NCBI GenBank assembly: GCA_023389135.1
Contig: JAEWEX010000339.1
Coordinates: 1 to 9,052 of the forward strand
Reading direction: 5' to 3'
From: Pseudomonadota bacterium
Lineage (GTDB): Bacteria; Pseudomonadota; Alphaproteobacteria; Rhizobiales; Methylopilaceae
Length of the DNA: 9,052 nucleotides
The notes under the pieces are model-generated. The model ran no database searches, had not been told where the DNA came from, and saw nothing but the letters and a program-made list of their open reading frames with translations. Below are positions 1-6,704 of the stretch, piece after piece (within the stretch, counting starts at the first letter, position 1; the number at the start of each line of letters is the position of its first letter). Made by a program: the position numbers and the translations under genes.

Positions 1-870
1 GCGCGCGAGACCCCGGCGGCGCTGCTCGGCCAGGATGTCGATGGCGTGGGTCGGAACGCCCATGATGTAGGTCGCGCCGGTTTCCAGGATCCAGTCGAGC
101 CGGCTGATTCCCGGCGGCGGATCGTCGGCGATGAACTCGCAGCCTGACAGGAGCCACTGCGCGACGCCCACCCAGGCGATGTGATGCGACAGCGGCGACA
201 GGCTGAGCAGCTTGGTCTCCGGCCCGTGGCCCCAGTCTCGGACAAGGTCGCGAGCATTGGCGAGCAGCGTGTTGTCCGAATGCATCACGCATTTCGGGGT
301 GCCGGTCGTGCCGGAGGTAAAGGCGAGATAGGCGATCTTGTCCGGGTCGGCGACCGCCATGCCGGGAGCACGGGCGCCAGGCTGGGGGAAGGTGTCCGGC
401 TCATAGGTCCGGAGCAGCGACGGGACCGCGTCCAGCGCGTCGGACAGGTCGTTCCGCGCGCGGTCGGCGCCCCAGCCGGGCTCCGACAGCAGCGCTCTGG
501 CCTGCAGCCGCTGGAGCAGGCCTGCAACGTCCGCGCAGGTATAGCTGCGGTGAAGGGAGGGATTGCACGCAAAGCCCTCGCGCGAGCAGGCAAGGAAGAT
601 CGCCAGGACCTCGATCCGGTTCGACATCCAGATCGACACGCGGTCGCCGCCGACCAGCCCGGCCTCCCGCAGGTCCGCCGCAACGGCATCGACACGGTCC
701 AGCAGTTCGCGCCAGGTCACCCGGAGTCGTCCGTCGCGCGCCGCCGGGGCGTCGGGCGCGGCCGCCGCGGCGGCCTGCAGCAGAGCATAGAAGGTCTGGT
801 TGCGCCAGGCACCGCTGTCGTAGTAGGCGCGCGCCCGGGCCGGATGGTGGAGCGTCAGGAAGGGCCGCAT
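1..870 (-). CDS. AMP-forming acyl-CoA synthetase (acid-CoA ligase), C-terminus off window
   Basis: I translated the minus strand from the ATG at 870-868. The frame stays open for 290 codons to the window edge, so only the N-terminal part is present (whole proteins of this family are usually about 500-560 residues). The ATP/AMP-binding P-loop TSGTTGTPK lies near residues 183-191, followed by VMHSDNTLLAN and the LSPLSHH segment near residue 225. These are classic ANL-superfamily motifs. The enzyme should join a carboxylic acid to CoA through an acyl-adenylate in the cytoplasm. The VMH-NTL-AN pattern recalls AliA-type cyclohexanecarboxylate-CoA ligases, but CaiC-like or fatty-acid ligases remain possible because the substrate pocket is only partly visible. 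The ATG lies 4 bases after the TGA of the crotonase gene and has only a weak ribosome site, so translation is probably coupled. It is the third gene of the operon that starts at 2935. Confidence 0.9.
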   Translation of the reverse strand, partial: MRPFLTLHHPARARAYYDSGAWRNQTFYALLQAAAAAAPDAPAARDGRLRVTWRELLDRVDAVAADLREAGLVGGDRVSIWMSNRIEVLAIFLACSREGFACNPSLHRSYTCADVAGLLQRLQARALLSEPGWGADRARNDLSDALDAVPSLLRTYEPDTFPQPGARAPGMAVADPDKIAYLAFTSGTTGTPKCVMHSDNTLLANARDLVRDWGHGPETKLLSLSPLSHHIAWVGVAQWLLSGCEFIADDPPPGISRLDWILETGATYIMGVPTHAIDILAEQRRRGLAR

Positions 871-874
871 GGGC

Positions 875-1654
875 TCACTGCCCGAACTTGGACGGGTCGG
901 GCTTCCTCCTTTCATTGAAGGAGGCTCGGAGTTCGCGGCTTTCCTCAGTGTCCAGATACGACGTCAACAGCAGATCGTGCGACAGCCGCGCCAGGCCGCC
1001 GACACCGCCATGGCGCGCGTTGAAGGCCGCCTTGACCGATGCCAGCGCAAACGCGCCGCGGTCGGCGACCTCGAGCGCATAGGCGCGGGTCTCCTCCGCC
1101 AGCCTGTCGTCGGGCACCACCTTGTTGATCAGGCCGAGTTCCAGCGCCTCTCGGGCGGGAATCTTGGGGTTGCGGTACCACATGTCCTTGGCCCGCTTCT
1201 TCCCGACGAGATCCTCGAGATACCAGGTGCCGTAACCGGCATCGAACGAGCCCATCATCGGGCCGACCTGTCGGAACACCGCGCTTTCCTTGGCGATGGT
1301 CAGGTCGCACACCAGTTGCAGCACATTGCCGCCGCCGACCGCGAAGCCGTTGACGCTGGCGATCACCGGCTTCTGCAGGCGGTCGATCGCCTCATACATC
1401 TCCAGCGTCGGCAGGGTGCCGGCGTAGAGCATGGTCTTCTCCATGCCGTCCTTGCGGCCGCCGATGCAGAAGAAGCGGTCGCCGGCCCCGGTCAGCACCA
1501 CCACCCGCGTGCGGGTCTCGCGGCGGATCGTCTCGATGCAGTCCCGGATCTCGTGGCACATGGTCTCGGTGAACATGTTGCCGTCGTCGGGCCGGTTGAG
1601 CGTGATGGTCCCGATCGGGCCGTCTTCGGAATAGAGGATGGTCTCGTATGCCAA
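875..1654 (-). CDS. Crotonase-fold enzyme of BadI/MenB type (likely ring-cleaving acyl-CoA hydrolase)
   Basis: This is a 259-residue protein of the enoyl-CoA hydratase/isomerase superfamily, full length for the family. FCIGG (62-66) and GFAVGGG (103-109) form the CoA-binding and oxyanion-hole regions. The active-site stretch is VGPMMGSFDAGYG (130-142). It matches the GS-D-GYG signature of BadI (2-ketocyclohexanecarboxyl-CoA hydrolase) and MenB (dihydroxynaphthoyl-CoA synthase), with Asp138 where those enzymes have their catalytic Asp. The C-terminal YLDTEESRE (233-241) supplies the Tyr these enzymes also use. The paired Glu residues of true hydratases are not seen. An oddity is GGR at 65-67, where BadI/MenB have GGD. 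The start is TTG: an in-frame TGA (the CoA-transferase stop) lies 15 bases upstream, no ATG or GTG falls between, and the next Met (27) would remove the first strand. GAGGAA overlapping that stop is the likely ribosome site. Family is firm; the exact reaction is inferred. Confidence 0.93.
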   Translation of the reverse strand: MAYETILYSEDGPIGTITLNRPDDGNMFTETMCHEIRDCIETIRRETRTRVVVLTGAGDRFFCIGGRKDGMEKTMLYAGTLPTLEMYEAIDRLQKPVIASVNGFAVGGGNVLQLVCDLTIAKESAVFRQVGPMMGSFDAGYGTWYLEDLVGKKRAKDMWYRNPKIPAREALELGLINKVVPDDRLAEETRAYALEVADRGAFALASVKAAFNARHGGVGGLARLSHDLLLTSYLDTEESRELRASFNERRKPDPSKFGQ

Positions 1655-1669
1655 GGTTTGTCGCTTTCC

Positions 1670-2935
1670 TCAGATGACGTTCTGGCGGCGAAGGTCCGCT
1701 ATGCGGCCGTCGTCGTAACGCAGCACCTCGCGCAGCACCTCATCGGTGTGGACGCCGAGCCGCGGCGGCGGCAGGCGGGCGGGCTGGGATGCGCCGTCCA
1801 CCCGGATGGCGGTGCCGACCTGCGGAATGTGCCGGTCTCCGTCCTTGATGCGATAGAACAGCCCACGCTCGATCAGCCGGGCATCGCTGCTGACCTCGTC
1901 GACGCGGTTGATGGGGCCGCAAGGAATTCGAGCCGCGCGGAACGCCGACAGCCACTGGCTGCGCGGCTTGCCGAGCAGGATGTCCTGGATCTCCGCGACC
2001 AGCCTCGCGCGGTTTGCGCGCCTGTCCGCATTGGTGGCGGAGGACGGATCCGCGGCTCGCTCCGGCTTGCCCAGCGCCTCCCAGAAGCGTTTCCAGATGT
2101 TGTCGTTGCCGAGCCCAAGCGTGATCGGATCGTCGGCGGTATCGAAGGTCTGATAGATCGCGATGACGCTGTCGCGGCCGCCGGAGCGCCGCGGAACCTC
2201 GCCGGAACCGAGATAGGGCACGATGCGGCAGGCGGCGAAGCGCACCATGGAATCCACCAGCGCGATATCGATGATGCGGCCCTGGCCGCTGCGCTGGCGG
2301 TCGAACAGCGCTGCGAGCGTGGCCATGGCCGCATCCTGGCCGGCCAGCACGTCCGCAGCAGGCGCGCCGATCTTCTGTGCTTCGGATTCGGCAGGACCGG
2401 TCAGGTCCATGATGCCGGAATAGCCCTCCGCTATCAGGTCGTAGCACGGCCAGTCGGCGCGCTCGCCCTCCATGCCGAAGCCGGTGATGGAGACGTAGAT
2501 GATGTCCTCACGCAAGCGCCGCACGCTGTCCGGGTCGAGCCCCAGCTTGCGCATGACCCGCGGCGGCTGGTTCAGCACGATCACGTCGCAGTTGGCGATC
2601 AGATCCGTCAGGATCTCCATCCCCGCGGCCTCGCCATAGTTCACGGCAAGGCTGCGCTTGTTGCGGTTGACGGTGAGGAACCAGAGCGATTCCCCGTCGA
2701 GGAAGGGCGGCCCCCAGGCGCGCGCATCGTCGCCCGCCATGCGCTCGACCTTCAGCACGTCGGCGCCGAAGTCGCCAAGAAGCTGCGTGGCGTAGGGCCC
2801 GGCGATGGAGGTCGTGAGATCGAGCACCCGCACACCCGCGAGCGGCGCAAAGCCCGCGAGAGGCGTGTGCACCGGCAGGCTGTCCATGGGAAGGGCGTCG
2901 GTTCTGGGGGCGGGCCGGCTGCTGGTCTCTGACAT
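1670..2935 (-). CDS. Class III (CaiB/BaiF family) acyl-CoA transferase
   Basis: This 421-residue cytoplasmic enzyme moves CoA from a donor thioester to a free acid. The N-terminal part reads LAGVRVLDLTTSIAGPYATQ (32-51), then GADVLKVE (58-65) and NRNKRSLAVN (90-99), all hallmarks of the formyl-CoA/carnitine CoA-transferase family. The catalytic Asp is expected at residue 166 in PCYDLIAEGYSGIMDLTG (163-180). The ATG at 2935 was chosen over an upstream in-frame ATG (3094). GAAGAG sits about 7 bases before it, family similarity begins only at about residue 30, and a sigma-54 promoter lies at 2966-2982, so a longer protein would start upstream of the predicted transcript. It is the first gene of an operon with the crotonase (15-base gap) and the CoA ligase. 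The substrate is not evident. Order and content resemble the carnitine set caiB/caiD/caiC, but the crotonase is of a different subtype. Confidence 0.93.
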   Translation of the reverse strand: MSETSSRPAPRTDALPMDSLPVHTPLAGFAPLAGVRVLDLTTSIAGPYATQLLGDFGADVLKVERMAGDDARAWGPPFLDGESLWFLTVNRNKRSLAVNYGEAAGMEILTDLIANCDVIVLNQPPRVMRKLGLDPDSVRRLREDIIYVSITGFGMEGERADWPCYDLIAEGYSGIMDLTGPAESEAQKIGAPAADVLAGQDAAMATLAALFDRQRSGQGRIIDIALVDSMVRFAACRIVPYLGSGEVPRRSGGRDSVIAIYQTFDTADDPITLGLGNDNIWKRFWEALGKPERAADPSSATNADRRANRARLVAEIQDILLGKPRSQWLSAFRAARIPCGPINRVDEVSSDARLIERGLFYRIKDGDRHIPQVGTAIRVDGASQPARLPPPRLGVHTDEVLREVLRYDDGRIADLRRQNVI

Positions 2936-2965
2936 TTCCACACTCTTCGGGTCCAGCGAAGGGGT

Positions 2966-2982
2966 CGCAAGGACCGTGCCAG
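2966..2982 (-). promoter_or_regulatory. Sigma-54 (-24/-12) promoter of the CoA-transferase operon
   Basis: The minus strand reads CTGGCACGGTCCTTGCG. This matches the RpoN consensus YTGGCACG-N4-TTGC, with exactly 10 bases between the -24 GG (2980-2979) and the -12 GC (2968-2967). Transcription should start near 2955, giving a leader of about 20 bases before the ATG at 2935. Such promoters need an ATP-driven enhancer-binding activator. No experimental support is available from sequence alone. Confidence 0.8.
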
Positions 2983-3044
2983 AGCCCCGGCGCCACGAAA
3001 CCGGCGGCGCCGGGCGCCTGCTCTCTGCTGCCCCTGTTGCCGGA

Positions 3045-3072
3045 GCGGACAGTGCTTCCGGCGAATGTCCGC
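3045..3072. promoter_or_regulatory. Candidate shared enhancer (UAS) for the divergent sigma-54 promoters
   Basis: GCGGACA (3045-3051) and TGTCCGC (3066-3072) form a perfect 7-bp inverted repeat with a 14-base spacer. Its centre (3058.5) is 79 bp from the -24 GG of the CoA-transferase promoter and 78 bp from the -24 GG of the plus-strand promoter. That is a usual distance for an enhancer-binding protein. A second, overlapping dyad (GCCGGA 3039-3044 with TCCGGC 3057-3062) and a direct repeat GACAGTG (3048-3054, 3079-3085; 31 bp apart) also lie here. Which element, if any, binds the activator is inference. Confidence 0.4.
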
Positions 3073-3132
3073 ATTGACGACAGTGGCCCGGCACCCGGCG
3101 AAGCGCGGCGTCAGAATGCGTTTCTGCGGGGG

Positions 3133-3150
3133 GCTGGCACCGCTATTGCA
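3133..3150 (+). promoter_or_regulatory. Sigma-54 (-24/-12) promoter of the orphan binding-protein gene
   Basis: The plus strand reads GCTGGCACCGCTATTGCA. This fits TGGCAC-N5-TTGCA with 10 bases between the -24 GG (3136-3137) and the -12 GC (3148-3149). The only departure from the core consensus is C instead of G after TGGCAC. Predicted transcription starts near 3161, leaving about 44 bases of leader with a strong ribosome site before the ATG at 3205. Confidence 0.8.
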
Positions 3151-3204
3151 CCCGGCCCCGCAAGCCATGGCGTGCATCGCCGGGCAGAAACCGAGGAGGA
3201 TCGA

Positions 3205-4188
3205 ATGGGTCGTGACCAGCGCTTGCCGCGGCGCCGTGCGGTATGGAGAGGAGCGCTGGCCGCGGCCGCCCTCGCATTGATGGCGGCTCCCGCCTCGGCG
3301 CAGGACACCTATCCCCGCCGCGCCGTGGAGATCGTCGTGCCCTTCGCCGCCGGCGGCTCGACGGACCTGGGCGCGCGCATATTCGCCGAGGCGCTGCAGG
3401 CGCGATGGGACATGCCCGTGAAGGTGGTCAACCGTCCGGGGGGCAACACGGTGCCGGGCGTACAGGAGGTGATGACGGCGGCGCCGGACGGTCACACCAT
3501 CCTGATGGACGGGCCGGGTTCAAGCTCCATGCTCGACACCGTGGTCCGCGATCTGCCCTTCAAGGCGACCGACCGCACCTTCATCAGCCTTGCGGCGCAG
3601 ACGCCGCTGATGCTGATCGTCGGCGCCGCCTCGGAGCTGAAGTCCCTTGATGACGTCGTGGCGGCGGCACGCAAGGACCCGGCCGGGTTCAGCTGGACCT
3701 CGGGCCCCGGCACCACCGACATGACGTTCCGGCGCCTGTTCCAGTTGATCGGGGTCGATCACCGCAAGACCCGTCCGGTGCAGGTGCGCGGCGGCTCGGA
3801 GGCGGTCAACCTGGTTGCCGGCGGCCATGTCCGCGTCGGCGTCGGATTCTGGGGAACCATCGCGCCCCTGTATGGCGCGGACAAGCTGAGGATCGTCGCG
3901 GTGGCGGGAACGGAGCGCTTTCCCGAACTCCCCGACGTGCCGACGGCAGCGGAAGCCGGCGTGCCCGACCTGGAGATCCTGCAGTGGATCGGGTTCTCGG
4001 GCCCTCCCGGACTGCCGGCGCACGTGGTGGCGAAATGGACCGAGGATCTCGCCGGGATCGCACGCGAACCGAAAGTGGTGGAGGGCCTGAAGCGCCTGGG
4101 GCTGGTGGCCTTTCCCAGCGCCGGATCCGACATGCAGGAATTCGTCGAGACGGAGCAGGCTCTGGTGAAGCAGCTCTGGGCGGAGTGA
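3205..4188 (+). CDS. Periplasmic TctC/Bug-family solute-binding protein, stand-alone
   Basis: This 327-residue secreted receptor is of the Bug (TctC) family, which captures carboxylates for tripartite tricarboxylate transporters. The start at 3205 follows GAGGAGGA (3193-3200). An earlier in-frame ATG at 3037 is rejected because it lies upstream of the predicted sigma-54 promoter and would bury the signal peptide. Residues 1-32 are a signal peptide: an Arg-rich n-region (RRRAVWRG), an Ala/Leu core, and a predicted cut after ASA before QDTYP. The RR pair leaves Tat export possible. The mature start YPRRAVEIVVPFAAGGSTD is the family signature, followed by NRPGGN and the late ELPDVPTAAEAGVPD segment. 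Length is normal. It stands alone, divergent from the CoA-transferase operon and convergent with tctCBA, so it probably delivers ligand to a permease encoded elsewhere or to the nearby TctAB. The ligand is not predictable here. Confidence 0.95.
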   Translation: MGRDQRLPRRRAVWRGALAAAALALMAAPASAQDTYPRRAVEIVVPFAAGGSTDLGARIFAEALQARWDMPVKVVNRPGGNTVPGVQEVMTAAPDGHTILMDGPGSSSMLDTVVRDLPFKATDRTFISLAAQTPLMLIVGAASELKSLDDVVAAARKDPAGFSWTSGPGTTDMTFRRLFQLIGVDHRKTRPVQVRGGSEAVNLVAGGHVRVGVGFWGTIAPLYGADKLRIVAVAGTERFPELPDVPTAAEAGVPDLEILQWIGFSGPPGLPAHVVAKWTEDLAGIAREPKVVEGLKRLGLVAFPSAGSDMQEFVETEQALVKQLWAE

Positions 4189-4341
4189 TTCCCGCGGCAG
4201 CAGGCCTTGCCTCCTGCGTTAGCCTGCGGAGACTGACGGGCCGGAGATCTTGTGGCCGAGCGCATCCCCGCTGGACCAAAAGGCGACGCGGCCGGAGAGG
4301 CAAGACGCGATTGCGAGAACGCCCGCAGAACAAAAAGTCTC

Positions 4342-4380
4342 ACGTGAGACTTCGGAGCAGTCTCACGTTCTCTTTCTGTT
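4342..4380 (+). terminator. Stem-loop after the orphan tctC-like gene, with an alternative fold
   Basis: ACGTGAGACT (4342-4351) pairs perfectly with AGTCTCACGT (4359-4368) across a 7-base loop. A pyrimidine-rich tail, TCTCTTTCTGTT, follows. This looks like an intrinsic terminator of moderate strength about 150 bases after the stop at 4188. The left arm is also part of an 18-bp perfect palindrome, AAGTCTCACGTGAGACTT (4335-4352), so two mutually exclusive folds exist. A protein-binding operator is the alternative reading. Confidence 0.5.
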
Positions 4381-4394
4381 CACGCACTCCCGCC

Positions 4395-4435
4395 AAAGAA
4401 AAACCCCCGGAAACCGTTCGGTTTCCAGGGGTTTT
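4395..4435 (-). terminator. Strong intrinsic terminator after tRNA-Lys, possibly bidirectional
   Basis: AAAACCCC (4400-4407) and GGAAACC (4409-4415) pair with GGTTTCC (4420-4426) and GGGGTTTT (4428-4435). There is one internal mismatch (4408/4427) and a GTTC loop. On the minus strand the stem is followed by TTTTTCTTT, ideal for ending the tRNA transcript. On the plus strand it ends in TTTT, so it could also back up the terminator of the convergent binding-protein gene. Confidence 0.85.
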
Positions 4436-4439
4436 GAGA

Positions 4440-4515
<76 letters not shown>

Positions 4516-4563
4516 TTCGGCGAGCGGCGAGCGCCCGCGAAAGAGGTGTGCCAGATAGCAAAG

Positions 4564-4593
4564 GCCGTGCGGCGTGTCCAGCGCCGCGACGGC
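4564..4593 (-). terminator. Hairpin directly after the tctA stop, probable weak terminator
   Basis: Directly after the tctA TGA, the minus strand forms GCCGT-(C)-GCGGCG paired with CGCCGC-ACGGC, an 11-bp stem with one bulged base and a 7-base loop. It is followed by CCTTTGCTATC. The short T-run makes it a weak or factor-assisted terminator. It would separate tctCBA from the tRNA-Lys gene downstream on the same strand. Confidence 0.45.
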
Positions 4594-6099
4594 TCAATCG
4601 TCCTCGACGAACACCTGCTCACGCTTGCGGGCCACCGATGGCAGGAACACGATCACCAGCACGACCGCCGCCAGCGCCAGCAGCGTCGCGCTGATCGGAC
4701 GCTCCACGAACACCAGCGCGTCGCCGCGGGAGATGATCATGGCGCGCCTGAGGTGCTCCTCGATCATCGGCCCGAGCACAAATCCGAGCAGCAGCGGCGC
4801 CGGCTCGCAATCGAGCTTGGCCAGCACGTAGCCGAGCAGGCCGAAGAACGCCATGGCGTACAGGTCGAATGCGTTGGAGTTGATGCTGTAGACCCCGATC
4901 GAGGCGAACGCCAGGATCGCAGGGAACAGGAAATAGTACGGGATCGTCAGCAGCTTCACCCACAGCCCGATCAGAGGCAGGTTGAGCAGCACGAGCAGCA
5001 CGTTGCCGACCCACATCGACGCGATGATGCCCCAGAACAGCGCCGGCTGCTCGGTCGCGACATTGGGGCCCGGCACGATGCCCTGGATGATCATCGCGCC
5101 GATCATCAGCGCCATCACGGGGTTGGCCGGTATGCCCAGCGTCAGCATCGGGATGAAGGAGGTCTGCGCGCCGGCGTTGTTGGCGCTCTCCGGCCCGGCG
5201 ACTCCCTCGATGGCGCCCTTGCCGAAGCGCTCCGGCGTCTTGGATATCTTCTTTTCGACGGTATAGGCCGCGAACGATGCGAGGATGGCGCCGCCGCCCG
5301 GCAGGATGCCCAGCGCCGAGCCCAGCACCGTGCCGCGCACGATCGGCGCGGCCATGGCCTTGAGGTCCGCGCGGGTGGGGAACAGCCCGGTGATCTTCTT
5401 CACGATCACGTCGCGGTCGGTCTCATTCTCAAGGTTGCGCAGAATCTCGGCGATGCCGAAAACGCCGACCGCCACCGCCACGAAGTTGATGCCGTCCGAC
5501 AGTTCGAGAAAGCCCAGCGTGAAGCGCGGCGTGCCGGAATAGATGTCGGTGCCGGCGAGCCCGAGCAGCAGGCCCAGCACGATCATGGCCAGCGCCTTGA
5601 GCACGGAGCCGTGCGCCAGCGCCACAGACGACACGAGGCCCAGCACCATGAGCGAGAAGTATTCGGCCGACCCGAACTGAAGCGCCACGTCGGTCAGCGG
5701 CGGCGCCAGCAGCGCGATCACGAAGGTGGCCACCGTCCCGGCGAAGAACGAGCCGAGCGCCGCGGTCGCGAGCGCCGGGCCCGCCCGCCCCTGCCGCGCC
5801 ATCTGGTAGCCGTCGATGGCCGTGACAGCGGATGAGGATTCGCCGGGTAGGTTGATCAGGATCGCGGTGGTCGAGCCGCCATACTGCGCGCCGTAGTAGA
5901 TGCCGGCGAGCATGATCAGCGACGTCTCCGGCGACAGCGCCAGCGTGATGGGCAGCAGCATGGCGATGGTCGCCGTCGGGCCGATGCCCGGCAGCACTCC
6001 CACCAGCGTGCCGAGCAGCACGCCGACGAAGCAGAAGAAGATGTTCTGGCCGGCGAGCGCGATGCCGAGGCCGAGCGCGAGGTTGTCGAACATTTCCAT
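4594..6099 (-). CDS. tctA: TctA: large membrane subunit of tripartite tricarboxylate transporter
   Basis: This 501-residue integral membrane protein, normal for the family, is the permease that carries the substrate across the inner membrane, driven by an ion gradient in known members. Family signatures are VGVLPGIGPTATIAMLLPIT (33-52), YYGAQYGGSTTAILINLPGE (68-87), GILPGGGAILASFAAYTVEK (264-283) and the AGPESANNAGAQTSFIPMLTLGIP stretch (301-324). Long hydrophobic runs span the protein, for example 18-35, 108-133, 150-184, 328-347, 357-382, 388-404 and 473-488. The start at 6099 lies 9 bases after the tctB stop, with GAGGG overlapping that stop. A second ATG at 6093 is possible and would remove two residues. 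It is the last gene of the tctCBA operon and is followed at once by a hairpin. The transported acid is not evident; TctA sequence does not reliably show it. Confidence 0.97.
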   Translation of the reverse strand: MEMFDNLALGLGIALAGQNIFFCFVGVLLGTLVGVLPGIGPTATIAMLLPITLALSPETSLIMLAGIYYGAQYGGSTTAILINLPGESSSAVTAIDGYQMARQGRAGPALATAALGSFFAGTVATFVIALLAPPLTDVALQFGSAEYFSLMVLGLVSSVALAHGSVLKALAMIVLGLLLGLAGTDIYSGTPRFTLGFLELSDGINFVAVAVGVFGIAEILRNLENETDRDVIVKKITGLFPTRADLKAMAAPIVRGTVLGSALGILPGGGAILASFAAYTVEKKISKTPERFGKGAIEGVAGPESANNAGAQTSFIPMLTLGIPANPVMALMIGAMIIQGIVPGPNVATEQPALFWGIIASMWVGNVLLVLLNLPLIGLWVKLLTIPYYFLFPAILAFASIGVYSINSNAFDLYAMAFFGLLGYVLAKLDCEPAPLLLGFVLGPMIEEHLRRAMIISRGDALVFVERPISATLLALAAVVLVIVFLPSVARKREQVFVEDD

Positions 6100-6108
6100 G
6101 ATCGGCCC

Positions 6109-6564
6109 TCAGCCAGCGATCCACGGGCCGACCAGCCGGATCGGCAGGCCGAGACCGTAGTGGAACACCGCGATGCAGAACGCGGTCATGCCGACGGTTA
6201 TGGCGATGGCGGCAACGATGCCCATGCGGCGGCTGGCGAAGGCTGAGACGAGCACGACCAGCGCGACCGCCGGTGCGAGGCCGATGCCGCGCACCGTCGT
6301 GCCGAACAGGATCGGGGCGATCAGGATGAGGACGAGCCCGCGCCATGGCGCGTTGCCGATGGGCACGTTCGGCTGACCGATCGACTTGATGGCGACGACG
6401 GCGCCGAGCAGGATCAGCAGGCTTGCCAGCATGACCGGGAAATAGCCCGGCCCCATACGGAACGCGGTGCCGATATCGAGCCCGAACAATGCGGTCAGCC
6501 CGAAGTAAAGCCCGAGGCCGATGAACAGCAGCCCGGCGGCGAAGTCCTTGGTGTTGACGATCAT
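6109..6564 (-). CDS. tctB: TctB: small membrane subunit of tripartite tricarboxylate transporter
   Basis: This 151-residue membrane protein is the small, poorly conserved partner of TctA. About four hydrophobic segments are visible (roughly 9-29, 41-60, 76-109 as one or two spans, and 115-137). The motif FRMGPGYFPVMLA (35-47) after the first segment is typical of TctB. I chose the ATG at 6564 (MIVNTKDF) over the in-frame ATG at 6591. It gives the usual length and places the first membrane span near the N-terminus. It also has an AAGGGGA ribosome site about 9 bases upstream. TctA follows after 9 bases, so the two are probably translated together. A 140-base gap with a very stable hairpin separates it from tctC. 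Confidence 0.92.
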   Translation of the reverse strand: MIVNTKDFAAGLLFIGLGLYFGLTALFGLDIGTAFRMGPGYFPVMLASLLILLGAVVAIKSIGQPNVPIGNAPWRGLVLILIAPILFGTTVRGIGLAPAVALVVLVSAFASRRMGIVAAIAITVGMTAFCIAVFHYGLGLPIRLVGPWIAG

Positions 6565-6648
6565 GCGCGGCAGTCCCCTTCCCGCGGTCACGTGTCCTGC
6601 CGACGCGCTGCGGCGGCGGACCTCGCGCCTGCCTTTCCGGCTGAGCCG

Positions 6649-6682
6649 GCGCCGCGGGCGCGCACAGGCGCGTCCGCGGCGC
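6649..6682 (-). other. GC-rich stem-loop between tctC and tctB
   Basis: Between the tctC stop (6705) and the tctB start (6564), the minus-strand RNA can fold GCGCCGCGG-A-CGCGC with GCGCG-C-CCGCGGCGC. This is a 14-bp stem with one A/C mismatch and a CUGU loop. A small dyad, CCGGCTCAGCCGG, follows at once. There is no T-run, so it is probably not a full terminator. A likely role is partial attenuation or protection of the tctC message, so that the binding protein is made in excess of the membrane subunits. Confidence 0.6.
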
Positions 6683-6704
6683 GGCAGGATTCAGACCGGA
6701 CCGG

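Noticed and set aside
869..2932. A 687-codon open frame on the plus strand opposite the CoA-transferase and crotonase genes
   Set aside because: It lies antisense to two genes with clear family motifs, has no recognisable domain, and is rich in Arg/Ala/Gly/His as expected from a shadow frame in GC-rich DNA.
2936..3094. N-terminal extension of the CoA-transferase to the ATG at 3094
   Set aside because: The extension is low-complexity, lies upstream of the predicted sigma-54 promoter and has no ribosome site. The ATG at 2935 is better supported.
4538..4553. A sigma-54-like TGGCACA-N4-TTTC sequence upstream of tRNA-Lys on the minus strand
   Set aside because: The nearly invariant -12 GC is TC here, and tRNA genes are normally read by the housekeeping sigma factor.
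4546..5835. A 429-codon plus-strand frame rich in Arg, His, Gln and Asp
   Set aside because: It is antisense to tctA and crosses no gene signal. The odd composition reflects the complement of hydrophobic codons.
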